Origin: Acetobacter cibinongensis
GTDB lineage: Bacteria > Pseudomonadota > Alphaproteobacteria > Acetobacterales > Acetobacteraceae
Length of the DNA: 64,000 bases
NCBI RefSeq assembly: GCF_000963925.1
Contig: NZ_BAMV01000001.1
Span: 113,493 to 177,492 of the forward strand
Reading direction: 5' to 3'
The notes beneath the pieces were generated by a model, which saw only the letters and a list, made by a program, of their open reading frames with translations, searched no databases and was not told the origin of the DNA. Shown here in pieces: positions 36,599 to 45,310 of the stretch (its first letter is position 1; every line of letters begins with the position of its first letter). Made by a program: the position numbers and the translations under genes.

Positions 36599-37993
36599 AT
36601 GAAAAAACGTAGTGAGGCGGACAGACTTATCACGACAATTGTCGTAGTCGTCACGATGGGAGCACTGGCCTTCGGGTACGACACGGGCGTTATTGCCGGT
36701 GCCCTTCCCTTCATGCAACTTCCCATTGCCGAGGGTGGTCTAGGCCTCACACCGTTGACAGAAGGTCTGGTAACCTCAGCACTGGTACTAGGCGCGGCGT
36801 TCGGTTCTTTGGTCTGCGGGATTATGGCGGACCGCTTTGGACGCCGAGACAGCCTGATGGCCCTCTCTGTCGTGTTTGTCATCGGGGCTATTGGTACAGC
36901 ACAGGCACCTTCCGTTACCGTAATGGTTGTCATGCGTGCCATTCTTGGCTTTGCGGTTGGGGGCGCCTCCGCTCTTGTCCCTATGTTCATTTCTGAAATG
37001 GCGCCTTCCGGCCGTAGAGGACGACTGGTCAGCCAGAACGAAATGATGATTGTGACAGGCCAGCTGGTTGCCTACACCCTCAACGCAGGGTTGGCGCATT
37101 TTTCCCAGTCACCGTCCATCTGGCGCACCATGCTGATGATTGCGGCAGTCCCGGCCATCCTGCTTGGGGTTGGCCTCTTCTTTGTCCCTCGTTCCCCCCG
37201 CTGGCTGGCCAGCAAAGGCCGCACGGAAGAAGCGCAGCATGTTCTTGAGCTTATTCGCTCTACTGATAGGCAGGTCCGACAAGAAATGCGGGCGATCTAT
37301 ACGGCGGTGGATGATGATGCCGAACAGATTGGCTGGCGCCAAGCCTTTGGAGAAACCTGGATCAAACGTCTGCTGCTTATTGGTGTAAGCCTTGGTTTTA
37401 CAGCTCAGTTTACCGGTGTAAACGCGTTTATGTATTTTACACCAATTATTCTCCGCCAGACTGGTCTGGGAACTGAAGCCGCCTTGATTGCCACCATCGG
37501 GGATGGTCTGGTTGCCGTAGGGGCAACCTTCGCCGGGATCTGGATGATCGGGAAATTTCCGCGCAGGGTTACACTTTTAAGCGGCCTATGTGGTGCGGTC
37601 CTAGCCCATATAGGGCTTGGAGCAACCCTGCTTTTCCTGAAGGGTACAGCCATAGAAAGCTATATGGCGCTTGGCTTCATTCTTCTGGCTTTGCTTTTTA
37701 TCCAGATGATGGTCTCACCACTTTACTGGCTGTTGATGTCTGAATTGTTCCCAATGCGGGTGCGCGGGGTCCTGACGGGCCTGTCAGTGTCATGCCAGTG
37801 GATTTTCAATGCGACAGTCGCCTTTCTCTTTCCTATTCTCCTGCACGCTATTGGGCCGAACACGTTTTTTGTTTTTGCACTCATCAATGTTGTATCGTTC
37901 TGTTTCGTGGCGCGCTTTTTGCCAGAAACAAAAGGTCTTTCACTGGAAAAGCTGGAAACACATCTTCAAACTCATTTGTCACCCAGCATCTAA
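36599..37993 (+). CDS. Sugar-porter family MFS transporter
   Basis: A 464-residue protein with 12 predicted membrane helices. Sugar-porter signatures are all present: GYDTGVIAGALPF in helix 1, the DRFGRRDSL loop near residue 78, PSGRRGRLVSQNEMMIVTGQL near 140, FTGVNAFMYFTPIIL near 275 (the QxxGxNxxxYY-type site with the usual Q seen in helix 7), and PETKGLSLEKLE at the C-terminus. It is predicted to be a proton-coupled hexose, pentose or inositol importer. AGAGGA lies close before the ATG. It stands alone with a strong terminator behind it. Confidence 0.9.
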   Translation: MKKRSEADRLITTIVVVVTMGALAFGYDTGVIAGALPFMQLPIAEGGLGLTPLTEGLVTSALVLGAAFGSLVCGIMADRFGRRDSLMALSVVFVIGAIGTAQAPSVTVMVVMRAILGFAVGGASALVPMFISEMAPSGRRGRLVSQNEMMIVTGQLVAYTLNAGLAHFSQSPSIWRTMLMIAAVPAILLGVGLFFVPRSPRWLASKGRTEEAQHVLELIRSTDRQVRQEMRAIYTAVDDDAEQIGWRQAFGETWIKRLLLIGVSLGFTAQFTGVNAFMYFTPIILRQTGLGTEAALIATIGDGLVAVGATFAGIWMIGKFPRRVTLLSGLCGAVLAHIGLGATLLFLKGTAIESYMALGFILLALLFIQMMVSPLYWLLMSELFPMRVRGVLTGLSVSCQWIFNATVAFLFPILLHAIGPNTFFVFALINVVSFCFVARFLPETKGLSLEKLETHLQTHLSPSI

Positions 37994-38065
37994 AGACGCA
38001 CGTTTTGTTTGAAACGAGATGACGTAACCATCTGTGCTTGGAGAAAGATTGAAAAAATCGTTGTC

Positions 38066-38117
38066 TTCTCCGGGTTGCCCTAAAAGATTTTGGCAGCCCG
38101 GAGAATATGTTTTTCTT
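38066..38117 (+). terminator. Rho-independent terminator of the sugar porter gene
   Basis: Fourteen-base arms TTCTCCGGGTTGCC and GGCAGCCCGGAGAA (one wobble pair) with a 12-base loop are followed by a T-rich stretch (TATGTTTTTCTTTT). Confidence 0.85.
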
Positions 38118-38268
38118 TTGAGGGATTTTTTCTCATTCTTCAGAGTTTTAAAGACCCAGTTTTTCCAAGTTCTTTTTTACCGCATAAATTATTTGGCCTT
38201 AGAAAACCTCCACGCCGCTTCACACGTTCAAAAGAGCATTCGGCAGTCTCTTGGCTGCCGCCCAAGAC

Positions 38269-38748
38269 ATGACAGAAAGTGGTATCCTTATGATTGCGCG
38301 CATCCTCAGGATTACGGTCGGCGGCGCTCTTACCTCTACGGGAGCGGCCCTCGCCCTTAGCCGTCTCAGGACCGGTTCGTATGGTCCGGGCGTAAACTGT
38401 ACCGCACACTGGCTTTACGGCAACAAGGCTGCTGACGTGCATAAGCTGAATGTTGCCCACTCTTTTACAGGTATAGCGACAAATACAGCCGCCGTTCTAT
38501 TCTGGAGCTGGTTCTATGATAAAGCTTTGGGACGCACACCCAAAATGACGCGTGCTTTACTAGCGACAGCCGCACTTGGGCCTGTATCCTGCCTGATAGA
38601 TTACAAGGCGCCACCAAAGCGCTTTACCCCAGGCTGGGAACTCGTCTTTTCACGTAGGGATATGGCTATCATCTATTTTGCAATGGTTCTTGGAATGCTC
38701 TCGGGCGTATTCCCATCTCTTGAAAAGAGCGAAAGCTCCAAGGCATGA
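38269..38748 (+). CDS. Small membrane protein of unknown function
   Basis: About 159 residues from the ATG at 38269 (an in-frame ATG at 38290 is an alternative). Four hydrophobic stretches are seen: residues ~8-30, an AHSFTGIATNTAAVLFWSWFY helix, ALLATAALGPVSCLIDY, and the C-terminal MAIIYFAMVLGMLSGVFPSL. The soluble linker contains PPKRFTPGWELVFSRRDM. I do not recognise the family. Its stop overlaps the start of another membrane protein by four bases, so the two form a coupled pair. No catalytic motif is visible. Confidence 0.7.
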   Translation: MTESGILMIARILRITVGGALTSTGAALALSRLRTGSYGPGVNCTAHWLYGNKAADVHKLNVAHSFTGIATNTAAVLFWSWFYDKALGRTPKMTRALLATAALGPVSCLIDYKAPPKRFTPGWELVFSRRDMAIIYFAMVLGMLSGVFPSLEKSESSKA

Positions 38749-39236
38749 CGCCACGGCTTTACAAAGGTGAAGAAGCAAAGGCCGAGCATACTCCTCTCGA
38801 AGGGGGCATTTTAGGGTGGCTTGCCATTCTAATGCTTGCGGTGCTTCTGGTCGCTGCCCGCCTCACATCTCGTAACACCCAGTCCCTAATTTTTCGTATT
38901 GCGCGCATCTGGGTTGCTGGCCTTTTCTGTTTCTTTGCTGGAGTTCACCGCGGCGCAAGCTTTTACAGCCCCGAAGGTCCGCGCCTGTCTGACCCGCTTA
39001 TTTTCCTGACCATGCATTTTGGTGGCCTCAGCCTTGCTCTCGTGCCTTCTCGCACGGCGTGGACGCTTGCGCCCGCCGGAATGCTGCTCACCCTTGGTGG
39101 TGATCTCTTTTTAGCCCGGCAAAATCGTCTACCGCGCTTTTTCCTGCGCCTTAGGCCCTTGCAGCTTATTGTCGCAACACTCTTGATCTCACGCCTTGGT
39201 TCAGCAGCACGATCTGGGACTGAAGACAAAACATAG
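38745..39236 (+). CDS. Small membrane protein, DUF3429-like
   Basis: A 163-residue protein with about four to five hydrophobic segments. ILGWLAILMLAVLLVAARL leads, then an arginine-rich hairpin (IFRIARIWVAGLFCFFAGVHRGASFY) resembling the single-Gly/Arg motif of DUF3429 membrane proteins. The C-terminus is basic. It is coupled to the preceding membrane gene through a four-base overlap. Function is unknown. The DUF assignment is tentative and based on layout rather than a strong motif. Confidence 0.62.
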   Translation: MTPRLYKGEEAKAEHTPLEGGILGWLAILMLAVLLVAARLTSRNTQSLIFRIARIWVAGLFCFFAGVHRGASFYSPEGPRLSDPLIFLTMHFGGLSLALVPSRTAWTLAPAGMLLTLGGDLFLARQNRLPRFFLRLRPLQLIVATLLISRLGSAARSGTEDKT

Positions 39237-39584
39237 CATTTCTGGGTCATACTCTGAGGGACCACTCGTCTCCGCCTTTTACCAGATTCACAAAATATCG
39301 AGCCCGGGACTTCCATTATATTTCTTATGAATTTTTTAGATAAGGCCACACACTTTCCGCTCCACGCAGAAAGAACCGCAATTTTTCTCTGCTATGCGCC
39401 ATTTTGCAAAAGGCTTACATGCGTGGGCTGAACGCTTCATTACATTGGGCTGGGTGACCCAGATGATACGCAGAACTTTATGGGCGAAGTCGCGACTTGC
39501 AACGCCTTTATACCAGAGCCTGAACCTCTCCCCCATCGTCGTGACAAAGATCGAACGCGGTCATCAATCGTGCATCGCCTCCCC
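39237..39584. other. Intergenic region at the left edge of a GC-rich block
   Basis: No intact gene is visible. One plus-strand stretch around 39445-39575 reads like protein (a DPDDTQNFMGEVATCNAF segment) but lacks a start and has frame breaks upstream, so a decayed gene is possible. Base composition rises from about 39550 onward. Confidence 0.4.
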
Positions 39585-40859
39585 TCACTCCGCACTCAAG
39601 GCTATGCCCTGCGCCGAGGACCGCCCGATCCGCAGTGCCATCAGCGCTGCAATTAACCCCGCTATCCCGGCCATCACCAGCATGTCACGATAGCTTCCCT
39701 GTGTTTGGCGCAGCACACCCGCGAGCGATGCCGCAACCGCCGCGCCAATTTGATGGCCGAACACGATCCATCCAAATACAACCGGCGCACGCGCCTCGCC
39801 AAAAGCGGCATTGGCGAGACGCAAAGTCGGTGGCACAGTTGCAATCCAGTCCAGCCCGTAAAATACACCAAATAGCGTCAGACTTGTGCCGTGGAAGTCT
39901 ACGAATGGCAGCGCCATTAGTGACAGGCCGCGCAGTCCATAATAGGCAAAAAGCAGCCGCCGCGCATCCATCCGGTCAGTAAGCCAGCCTGAGGCAGTTG
40001 TCCCGAACAGATCAAAGCCCCCCATGAGCGCGAGATACCCTGCCGCCGGAACCTCACCTATACCGTGATCTGCGCAGATCGCGATGAAATGCGTGCCAAT
40101 CAGTCCGTTTGTCGTAAAGCCACACACAAAGAACGTCAGAAACAGCAGCCAGAAATCCCGTGTCACCATAGCCTCACGCAGCGCCGACACCGCGATATGT
40201 AGCGGATGGCGCATTAGGCGTGGAGGCGGAATATACCCCTCCTGCGCCCCATGTGGCAGCAACCCCATACGCTCCGGGTGCTCAGGCAGGAATAGTGCGA
40301 CAAGCGGTACAAGAGCCAGACAGACAACCGTCACAGCAACAACCGGGCCCCGCCAGCCATGTGTCTGTGCGAGGGAGGCCAGCAGAGGCAGGAATAGCAG
40401 CGACCCTGTCGCCGTGCTGGCCGCGAGCAAACCCATGACCGTGCCACGACGCGCCACAAACCAGCGATTGACGACCGTAGCGCCCAACACCATTGCAACG
40501 GCCCCAGTGCCAAGACCGGTTAGCAGCCCCCATGTCAGGAAGAATTGCCACGGTGCTGTCATAAACAGTGAAAGCCCGGAGGACGCACCAATCAGCAGGA
40601 GTGCCCCAACCAGCGTGCGCCGGATACCGATTGACTGCATGAGAGCCGCCGAGAACGGTCCTACGAAACCATAGAGGAAAATACCGAATGCAGCGACCGC
40701 CGAAACTGTGGCCCGGCTCCACCCAAGCTCCATTTGCAAGGGCATCATCAGCACGCCCGGCGTGGCACGCACACCCGCCGACACCAGCAAGGAGAGAAAG
40801 GTGAGCACGACGACCACAACAAAGACGGCACCCTTGCGGATACGAAGGTTTCTGCTCAT
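39585..40859 (-). CDS. MFS transporter
   Basis: A 424-residue protein from the ATG at 40859 (MSRNLRIRKGAVF); nine extra in-frame codons exist upstream. It has twelve hydrophobic helices with MFS features: ELGWSRATVSAVAAFGIFLYGFVGPFSAALMQSIGIRR after helix 1 and the LTDRMDARRLLF loop of the second half. Layout and the helix-1 line resemble the monocarboxylate/oxalate-formate antiporter-like subgroup. It is divergent from a TetR regulator, with a 12-base palindrome between them, so it is probably induced by a compound that binds the repressor. Direction and substrate are unknown. Confidence 0.85.
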   Translation of the reverse strand: MSRNLRIRKGAVFVVVVVLTFLSLLVSAGVRATPGVLMMPLQMELGWSRATVSAVAAFGIFLYGFVGPFSAALMQSIGIRRTLVGALLLIGASSGLSLFMTAPWQFFLTWGLLTGLGTGAVAMVLGATVVNRWFVARRGTVMGLLAASTATGSLLFLPLLASLAQTHGWRGPVVAVTVVCLALVPLVALFLPEHPERMGLLPHGAQEGYIPPPRLMRHPLHIAVSALREAMVTRDFWLLFLTFFVCGFTTNGLIGTHFIAICADHGIGEVPAAGYLALMGGFDLFGTTASGWLTDRMDARRLLFAYYGLRGLSLMALPFVDFHGTSLTLFGVFYGLDWIATVPPTLRLANAAFGEARAPVVFGWIVFGHQIGAAVAASLAGVLRQTQGSYRDMLVMAGIAGLIAALMALRIGRSSAQGIALSAE

Positions 40860-40896
40860 ATGACTAACCAGTAAGTTACAACTCACTCAGCGTAGG

Positions 40897-40908
40897 TACC
40901 GATCGGTA
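40897..40908. promoter_or_regulatory. Palindromic operator for the TetR regulator
   Basis: The perfect palindrome TACCGATCGGTA lies between the divergent MFS and TetR genes, 25 bases before the tetR start. It is typical of TetR-family operators that control both promoters. Binding is inferred. Confidence 0.7.
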
Positions 40909-40932
40909 ACATCGCCAAGAGGAAACTATGGC

Positions 40933-41502
40933 ATGAAGCGCCCTACCCCCGGCATAAGCGCTGCCGAACGCATCCGGAACTCAGCACGCGAACTGTTCTA
41001 TAACAATGGGATACGCGGCGTTGGCGTAGAGGAAATTGTGCAGAACGCGGGCGTCACCAAACCGTCGCTTTACCGTGCTTATGAATCCAAAGACGGGCTG
41101 GCTGCGGTCTACCTTGATGAGTTCTACCACAGTTGTCGTACGCGCTTTGAGGAGGCCGAAGCCGATTTTCCTGACGATCCGCGCGGTCAGATCCTTGCCT
41201 ATTTTGACGGTATGGCTGAACGGGCGTCTCGCCCAGCCTATCGGGGGTGTGGATTAACAAACGCAATTCTGGAGTTCCCCGATCGCGACCATCCTGTGCG
41301 CCGGGAAGCAGCGCGACTAAAGCAGGCGATGGCCGACTGGATTGCCTCCCGCGTCAGACTTCTGGACGTGCGTGATCCAGAGGCACTGACCGCGGGTCTT
41401 GTCCTACTGATGGAAGGGGTATTTGTCGCGGGGCAAGCCTTCGCGCCACCTGGTCCGAGCGCCCACGCAGGCACAGTGGCTCGCTTGTTGCTTGATGTGT
41501 AG
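40933..41502 (+). CDS. TetR-family transcriptional repressor
   Basis: A 189-residue TetR protein. The DNA-binding domain lies at residues 9-55 (ERIRNSARELFYNNGIRGVGVEEIVQNAGVTKPSLYRAYESKDGL), with a helical ligand domain after it containing YRGCGLTNAILEFPDRDHPVR near 98, a line common in the TetR_C regulators of drug and solvent genes. It is divergent from an MFS transporter and very likely represses it and itself through the palindrome at 40897. Confidence 0.9.
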   Translation: MKRPTPGISAAERIRNSARELFYNNGIRGVGVEEIVQNAGVTKPSLYRAYESKDGLAAVYLDEFYHSCRTRFEEAEADFPDDPRGQILAYFDGMAERASRPAYRGCGLTNAILEFPDRDHPVRREAARLKQAMADWIASRVRLLDVRDPEALTAGLVLLMEGVFVAGQAFAPPGPSAHAGTVARLLLDV

Positions 41503-41538
41503 TATACCTCCGAAGTGGGCGCGGCATTTCTGCTTCTG

Positions 41539-41552
41539 ACCTCTTAAGAGGT
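41539..41552. repeat. Perfect 14-base palindrome after tetR
   Basis: ACCTCTTAAGAGGT is a perfect inverted repeat with no loop, placed 37 bases after the tetR stop. An ATACCTC copy also occurs at 41503. It could be an operator or a weak stem; nothing next to it decides. Confidence 0.45.
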
Positions 41553-41693
41553 ATCAAAAACAAGCCGTTACAAACCTGAAAGTAGGCATATGACGCCTTG
41601 ATTTGAATTACAGCCCACTCGTCGCGGTCTTGCTTGACGATGTTCCTGCAAACAGAGCTTTAAGAGAACGAAAAAATCTTTCGGGAATGCTGT

Positions 41694-41792
41694 TTCAAAA
41701 TCTGCAAAGATATCATCTTCAACAATCAGAAGAGCTGATGCCGCAGCACTACTCAGAAGCCAAAAAGCCGTTTCATGAGAAAGAGAGGCGCC
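41694..41792 (-). pseudogene. Remnant of a MocR/GntR-type PLP-dependent regulator
   Basis: In one minus-strand frame 33 codons read GASLSHETAFWLLSS then ALLIVEDDIFADFE. This is the aminotransferase-like segment of MocR regulators (normally NPTGASLSP...IVEDDIFADFEP). A stop codon directly precedes it, and the match ends after DFE, so only a fragment remains. It lies between the tetR and monooxygenase genes, inside the GC-richer block. An overlapping plus-strand frame (41603-41878) is a shadow. Confidence 0.6.
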
Positions 41793-41882
41793 TCAATCAC
41801 ACAGCACCTCTAGTGCAACCATACTTCGATAAAATGGCATTTTCCCCACGCGCCACATCGCGAAACGCTTTAAATTAGTGCA

Positions 41883-43409
41883 TCATTCGGCATTCATTCG
41901 GCGGTTACCTGCAAGGCTAGGCGGCAGTATGCGTGCGAGATAGCACGAAAGCTGCGCCTCCAGTCCTTCAGAGAGAAATATTCCGGCAATATAGCCGTCA
42001 GGACGCACGAGCACCCACTGACCAGGGTCGATCCCGTACGCTGCGACGATATGACCCTTATCATCGACGAGTTCTTGTCCCTCACCGATAGTGACGATCC
42101 GGGTGCCCGCGATGGGAGAGGGCCGGTTGTGCGGCTGGTAGCCGAGCAACGTCCAGTGTGGCCCCTGAAAAACCGCGAACAGTCGTGTCGGTTGCCCGGC
42201 CTGCCCACGACACGGTGCATCAGGGGCGCGATCACCCGCCTGCACTTTGCCACCCATCGAACCAGGCGCGTTCAACGATGAACCGCGATAGCCAAGGTCG
42301 AGTTGACGTGCCTCGCGGTCGCGCCGCATGGTGCCCTGCTTTGCTTCCCCGAGCAGCCGCGTGGAGAGACGCAGCATGTTTGACGCGATCGGTCGGCGCT
42401 CCGCCTCATAGCTGTCGAGCAGCGCTTCCGGCGCACCCGCGAGTACGGCTGCCAACTTCCAGCCGAGATTATAGGCATCCTGAACGCTGGTATTAAGACC
42501 CTGACCACCGGTTGGCGGGTGAACATGCGCGGCGTCTCCTGCAATGAAGACGCGCCCGACCCGATAGCGATCAGCCAGACGGGCACTCATTGCATAGACC
42601 GAGGACCACGATACCGAGCAAACAGTAATATCCCTTCTGCCAGTTCGGTCTCCGATAAGCGCGGTTAGTCCGGCAGCAGACAAATCAATCTCTCCGTCAA
42701 GCGCCACGGGTGCCTGAACCTGAAACAGATCTGTGCCCGCCAGCGGGCAGATCATAATCTGTGTTGCTGGTGAACCGAGTTGGAAACGATGCCAAGCGGA
42801 CCGATCAAGACCTTCCAGCCGCACATCGGCAACGATCGCACGCACACCCAGTGCTTCTCCCGGAAAATCAATCGCCAAAGCATGGCGCACAAAGCTCCGA
42901 CCACCATCGGTTCCGACAAGAAACCGGGCGCGGATAACCTGTTGGCTGGCGTCCTGTTCTACCGTTGCCGTGACACCGTGAGGGTCCTGTTCAAATCCGG
43001 TCAGTCGTGTGCCAAAGCGAGGATAATGGCCCAGTTCGGCCAGCCGCTCCCGCATGACCGCTTCAGTTGCGAACTGCGGCAGCATTCGCGGCGCAGCATA
43101 GGGCTCTTCTGCTGTCGGGAAGACTTCTGCCTCTGTCAGAAGGGACAGCTTGTGGGCTCCATCAGGACGATACTGGCACAGCGGCGGATAGCGTCCGCCT
43201 GCTGCGGCTACACGATCGACAAAGCAGAGGTCCTCGAAAATCTCCATCGTCCGAGGCTGGATACCTTTTCCGCGAGATCCGCTGAAAGGCTGCATATTCT
43301 GCTCGATCAGTTGAAATGAAACCCCGCGTCGAGCAAGGTCAATGGCAAGTGTCAGGCCTGCGGCCCCCGCACCCGAGATCAGGACGTCTGTATCGAAAGA
43401 CACTGGCAA
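41883..43409 (-). CDS. FAD-dependent aromatic-type monooxygenase
   Basis: A 508-residue class A flavoprotein monooxygenase. The FAD motif GAGAAGLTLAIDLARRG is at residues 12-28, the DG motif VGTDGGRSFVRHAL near 167, and the GD motif FIAGDAAHVHPPTGGQGLNTSVQDAYNLGWKLAA near 290. A thioredoxin-like C-terminal region, as in PheA/TfdB phenol hydroxylases, follows from about 400. It should hydroxylate a phenolic or polyketide-like compound with NAD(P)H and O2. It is divergent from a MarR regulator with matched inverted repeats between them. The substrate is unknown; xenobiotic detoxification is a likely role. Confidence 0.88.
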   Translation of the reverse strand: MPVSFDTDVLISGAGAAGLTLAIDLARRGVSFQLIEQNMQPFSGSRGKGIQPRTMEIFEDLCFVDRVAAAGGRYPPLCQYRPDGAHKLSLLTEAEVFPTAEEPYAAPRMLPQFATEAVMRERLAELGHYPRFGTRLTGFEQDPHGVTATVEQDASQQVIRARFLVGTDGGRSFVRHALAIDFPGEALGVRAIVADVRLEGLDRSAWHRFQLGSPATQIMICPLAGTDLFQVQAPVALDGEIDLSAAGLTALIGDRTGRRDITVCSVSWSSVYAMSARLADRYRVGRVFIAGDAAHVHPPTGGQGLNTSVQDAYNLGWKLAAVLAGAPEALLDSYEAERRPIASNMLRLSTRLLGEAKQGTMRRDREARQLDLGYRGSSLNAPGSMGGKVQAGDRAPDAPCRGQAGQPTRLFAVFQGPHWTLLGYQPHNRPSPIAGTRIVTIGEGQELVDDKGHIVAAYGIDPGQWVLVRPDGYIAGIFLSEGLEAQLSCYLARILPPSLAGNRRMNAE

Positions 43410-43422
43410 CTCCGCGAATCAA

Positions 43423-43484
43423 TGTGTAATATTCACGTATATCGAAGAGACGTTAAAGGCAACAAGAAACGTGAATAATACACA
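43423..43484. promoter_or_regulatory. Paired operator-like inverted repeats for the MarR regulator
   Basis: TGTGTAATATTCACG (43423-43437) and CGTGAATAATACACA (43470-43484) are inverted copies matching at 14 of 15 positions. One lies next to each divergent start, and the second overlaps the marR initiation codon. Two MarR sites controlling both genes is the simplest reading. Confidence 0.7.
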
Positions 43485-43923
43485 CGATCCGGAAATCCTG
43501 CGTGGGCTGCATGCCGCAATGATTGATCTGGTGGATGAAATTAACCGGCCACGGCGCGATGACCGTTTGATCGAAGAAGCGGGCATTCCACTGGATCGGG
43601 CCCTGTTTCCCCTCCTTGCGCGGGTATGGCGTTACGGTCCCATCGGCGTAGTTGATCTCGCGGACAGGACGGGGCGTGATCATACGACCATAAGCCGACA
43701 GATGAGCAAGCTGGAAGAACAAGGGCTTATCGAGCGCCACCCCTCTGCCACCGACAAACGCGTTCGCGAAGCGAGAATAACCGGGAAAGGGCAAGAAATG
43801 GTCCGTGTGCTGAATAGGGCCCGCGAAAGGCTGGCCAACCGTATACTTGTCGACTGGACAGACGAAGACCTCGACCAATTGCGGACGCTTCTGCGGCGCT
43901 TCGCTGATGATCTGATGCGGTAA
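43471..43923 (+). CDS. MarR-family transcriptional regulator
   Basis: A 150-residue winged-helix protein. The GTG at 43471 (VNNTHDPEILRGLH) is chosen; the frame is open to 43342, but that part lies inside the divergent monooxygenase gene. The HTH is GVVDLADRTGRDHTTISRQMSKLEEQGLIER near residues 60-90, and the wing HPSATDKRVREARITGKG follows. MarR proteins release DNA on binding phenolic compounds, which fits control of the neighbouring flavin monooxygenase. Confidence 0.88.
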   Translation: MNNTHDPEILRGLHAAMIDLVDEINRPRRDDRLIEEAGIPLDRALFPLLARVWRYGPIGVVDLADRTGRDHTTISRQMSKLEEQGLIERHPSATDKRVREARITGKGQEMVRVLNRARERLANRILVDWTDEDLDQLRTLLRRFADDLMR

Positions 43924-44259
43924 TGGTTGGCAACAAGCGGAGGTGCCACGGTTTAGTGTCAGACCATGGGGTATATATTATCGGTGGTCAGAGCAATGAC
44001 TAAAGGATTAAAACAATCCCTCATTAGCGATGAGAGGTTAATACCAGACTATTTCTTGGGTTTTTCTAATCGCGGCAGTGCTTTGGGCAATTTTCAATAT
44101 AATTGCTAAAACTTACGTAGGACTTAACCATTTCCATCTCGATCACTTTGATCTCCGCCCACGATTTTTCAAACTGATAGGCTGCCAAAAAACTTGGAGC
44201 ACTCCCCTCTCAAGTTACATCTGTTTTATCGTGATATACAAAACGCCAAAAAATCGGAT
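43924..44259. other. Intergenic region between marR and the nickel transporter
   Basis: No confident gene is seen. A plus-strand frame (GTG at 44078 to 44263) codes for one hydrophobic stretch, IAAVLWAIFNIIAKTYV if read from just upstream, but it has no good ribosome site and overlaps the nickel transporter end. Composition drops back to AT-richer DNA here, marking the right edge of the GC-rich block. Confidence 0.4.
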
Positions 44260-45270
44260 CTAGCTTGGGACTTTTGTCTGTAAAAATCGCGCCATTGCCC
44301 ATAAAGTTAAAAAAACCGCCAAAATAAATCCGCCTACGGCTGAGAAATGTTCGCTTATAAAGTCGATGCTTTTAGAGACAGCTCCCAAAGAGCCATCGCC
44401 CCAGATAAGCGGCCCCAGTTCCACCACAGCGACTGCTGCTGCGGCCATTAGCGAGATAAGCGTAATACCTAAATTATAAATAGCCCGCCTGCCCTCAGCC
44501 TGTCCACGCCACGCATACACACGACACATGACCACTGTGTCTAACGTATCAACCAAAGCCATGGCAGACGTAAACAAAAGTGGCAGACTTAAAACACCAA
44601 GTACTCCTACCCCTTGAGCTGCCTGTAATGTTGTCATGCCTAGCAGGCTGATTTCACTGGCCGTATCAAAACCAAGGCCAAATACAAACCCTAGGGGATA
44701 CATGTGCCATGCACGCCCTATGAGACTAAAAAAGGGACGCACTACCCATCCAACAGGGGAACACACTGTACCTACCGTTCCCAAGGCCGGGGATTTCTGG
44801 TGTTGCTTAAGCGCACGCCATTGTTGCGCAGCCATTCCGATATTGGCAATGACTGTAAGCCCCATAAATGCGCCAGAAACGACAGTTCCTAGCACCCCAC
44901 CAATAAGGTGCCACTGCTCCAACACACCCCGCACCGGCAGCAATGCCAGAAGCAGGGTCGCGGCTATGACCACGCTGGAGTGCCCGAGCGAAAAAAATAG
45001 CCCTACGCGTGATGCGGGCCGACCAGAGAGCATAAGTTTGCGGGTTACTGTATCAATCGCAACAATATGGTCTGCATCTAGCCCGTGCCGTAGCCCGAAA
45101 ACCCACGCCAACCCCGCTGTGCCCAATAAAAGTGGAGATGTGCCCAGCAGGCAGGCCGCCCAAACCCATGCCCCGATATTAGCAAGCAGTACCACGCCAC
45201 ATAGGAGCTGCTCGGGTTTAGCAGCAAAGTGGCTGCTCGCTTTTTGTGAAAACCTGCTTAATGGGGGCAT
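44260..45270 (-). CDS. NiCoT-family nickel/cobalt permease (HoxN/NixA-like)
   Basis: A 336-residue membrane protein with about eight helices. The defining motif RHGLDADHIVAIDTVTRKLM is at residues 60-79, LGHSSVVIAATLLLA near 94, and the second signature LGFDTASEISLLGM near 195. These select NiCoT transporters. Its start is 40 bases after the urtE stop on the same strand, so it is probably the last gene of the urea-transport operon, supplying nickel for urease encoded 12 kb away. Confidence 0.92.
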   Translation of the reverse strand: MPPLSRFSQKASSHFAAKPEQLLCGVVLLANIGAWVWAACLLGTSPLLLGTAGLAWVFGLRHGLDADHIVAIDTVTRKLMLSGRPASRVGLFFSLGHSSVVIAATLLLALLPVRGVLEQWHLIGGVLGTVVSGAFMGLTVIANIGMAAQQWRALKQHQKSPALGTVGTVCSPVGWVVRPFFSLIGRAWHMYPLGFVFGLGFDTASEISLLGMTTLQAAQGVGVLGVLSLPLLFTSAMALVDTLDTVVMCRVYAWRGQAEGRRAIYNLGITLISLMAAAAVAVVELGPLIWGDGSLGAVSKSIDFISEHFSAVGGFILAVFLTLWAMARFLQTKVPS

Positions 45271-45310
45271 TGCTACTCTGGTGGCGGCCTGATGCTACAC
45301 TTAAGCCGCA

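Noticed and set aside
41603..41878. 91-codon plus-strand open frame
   Set aside because: It lies opposite the MocR-like remnant, which is the better explanation; no ribosome site is seen.
44078..44263. 61-codon plus-strand frame with one hydrophobic stretch
   Set aside because: It has a GTG start without a ribosome site and overlaps the nickel transporter end; recorded only as a note on the gap.
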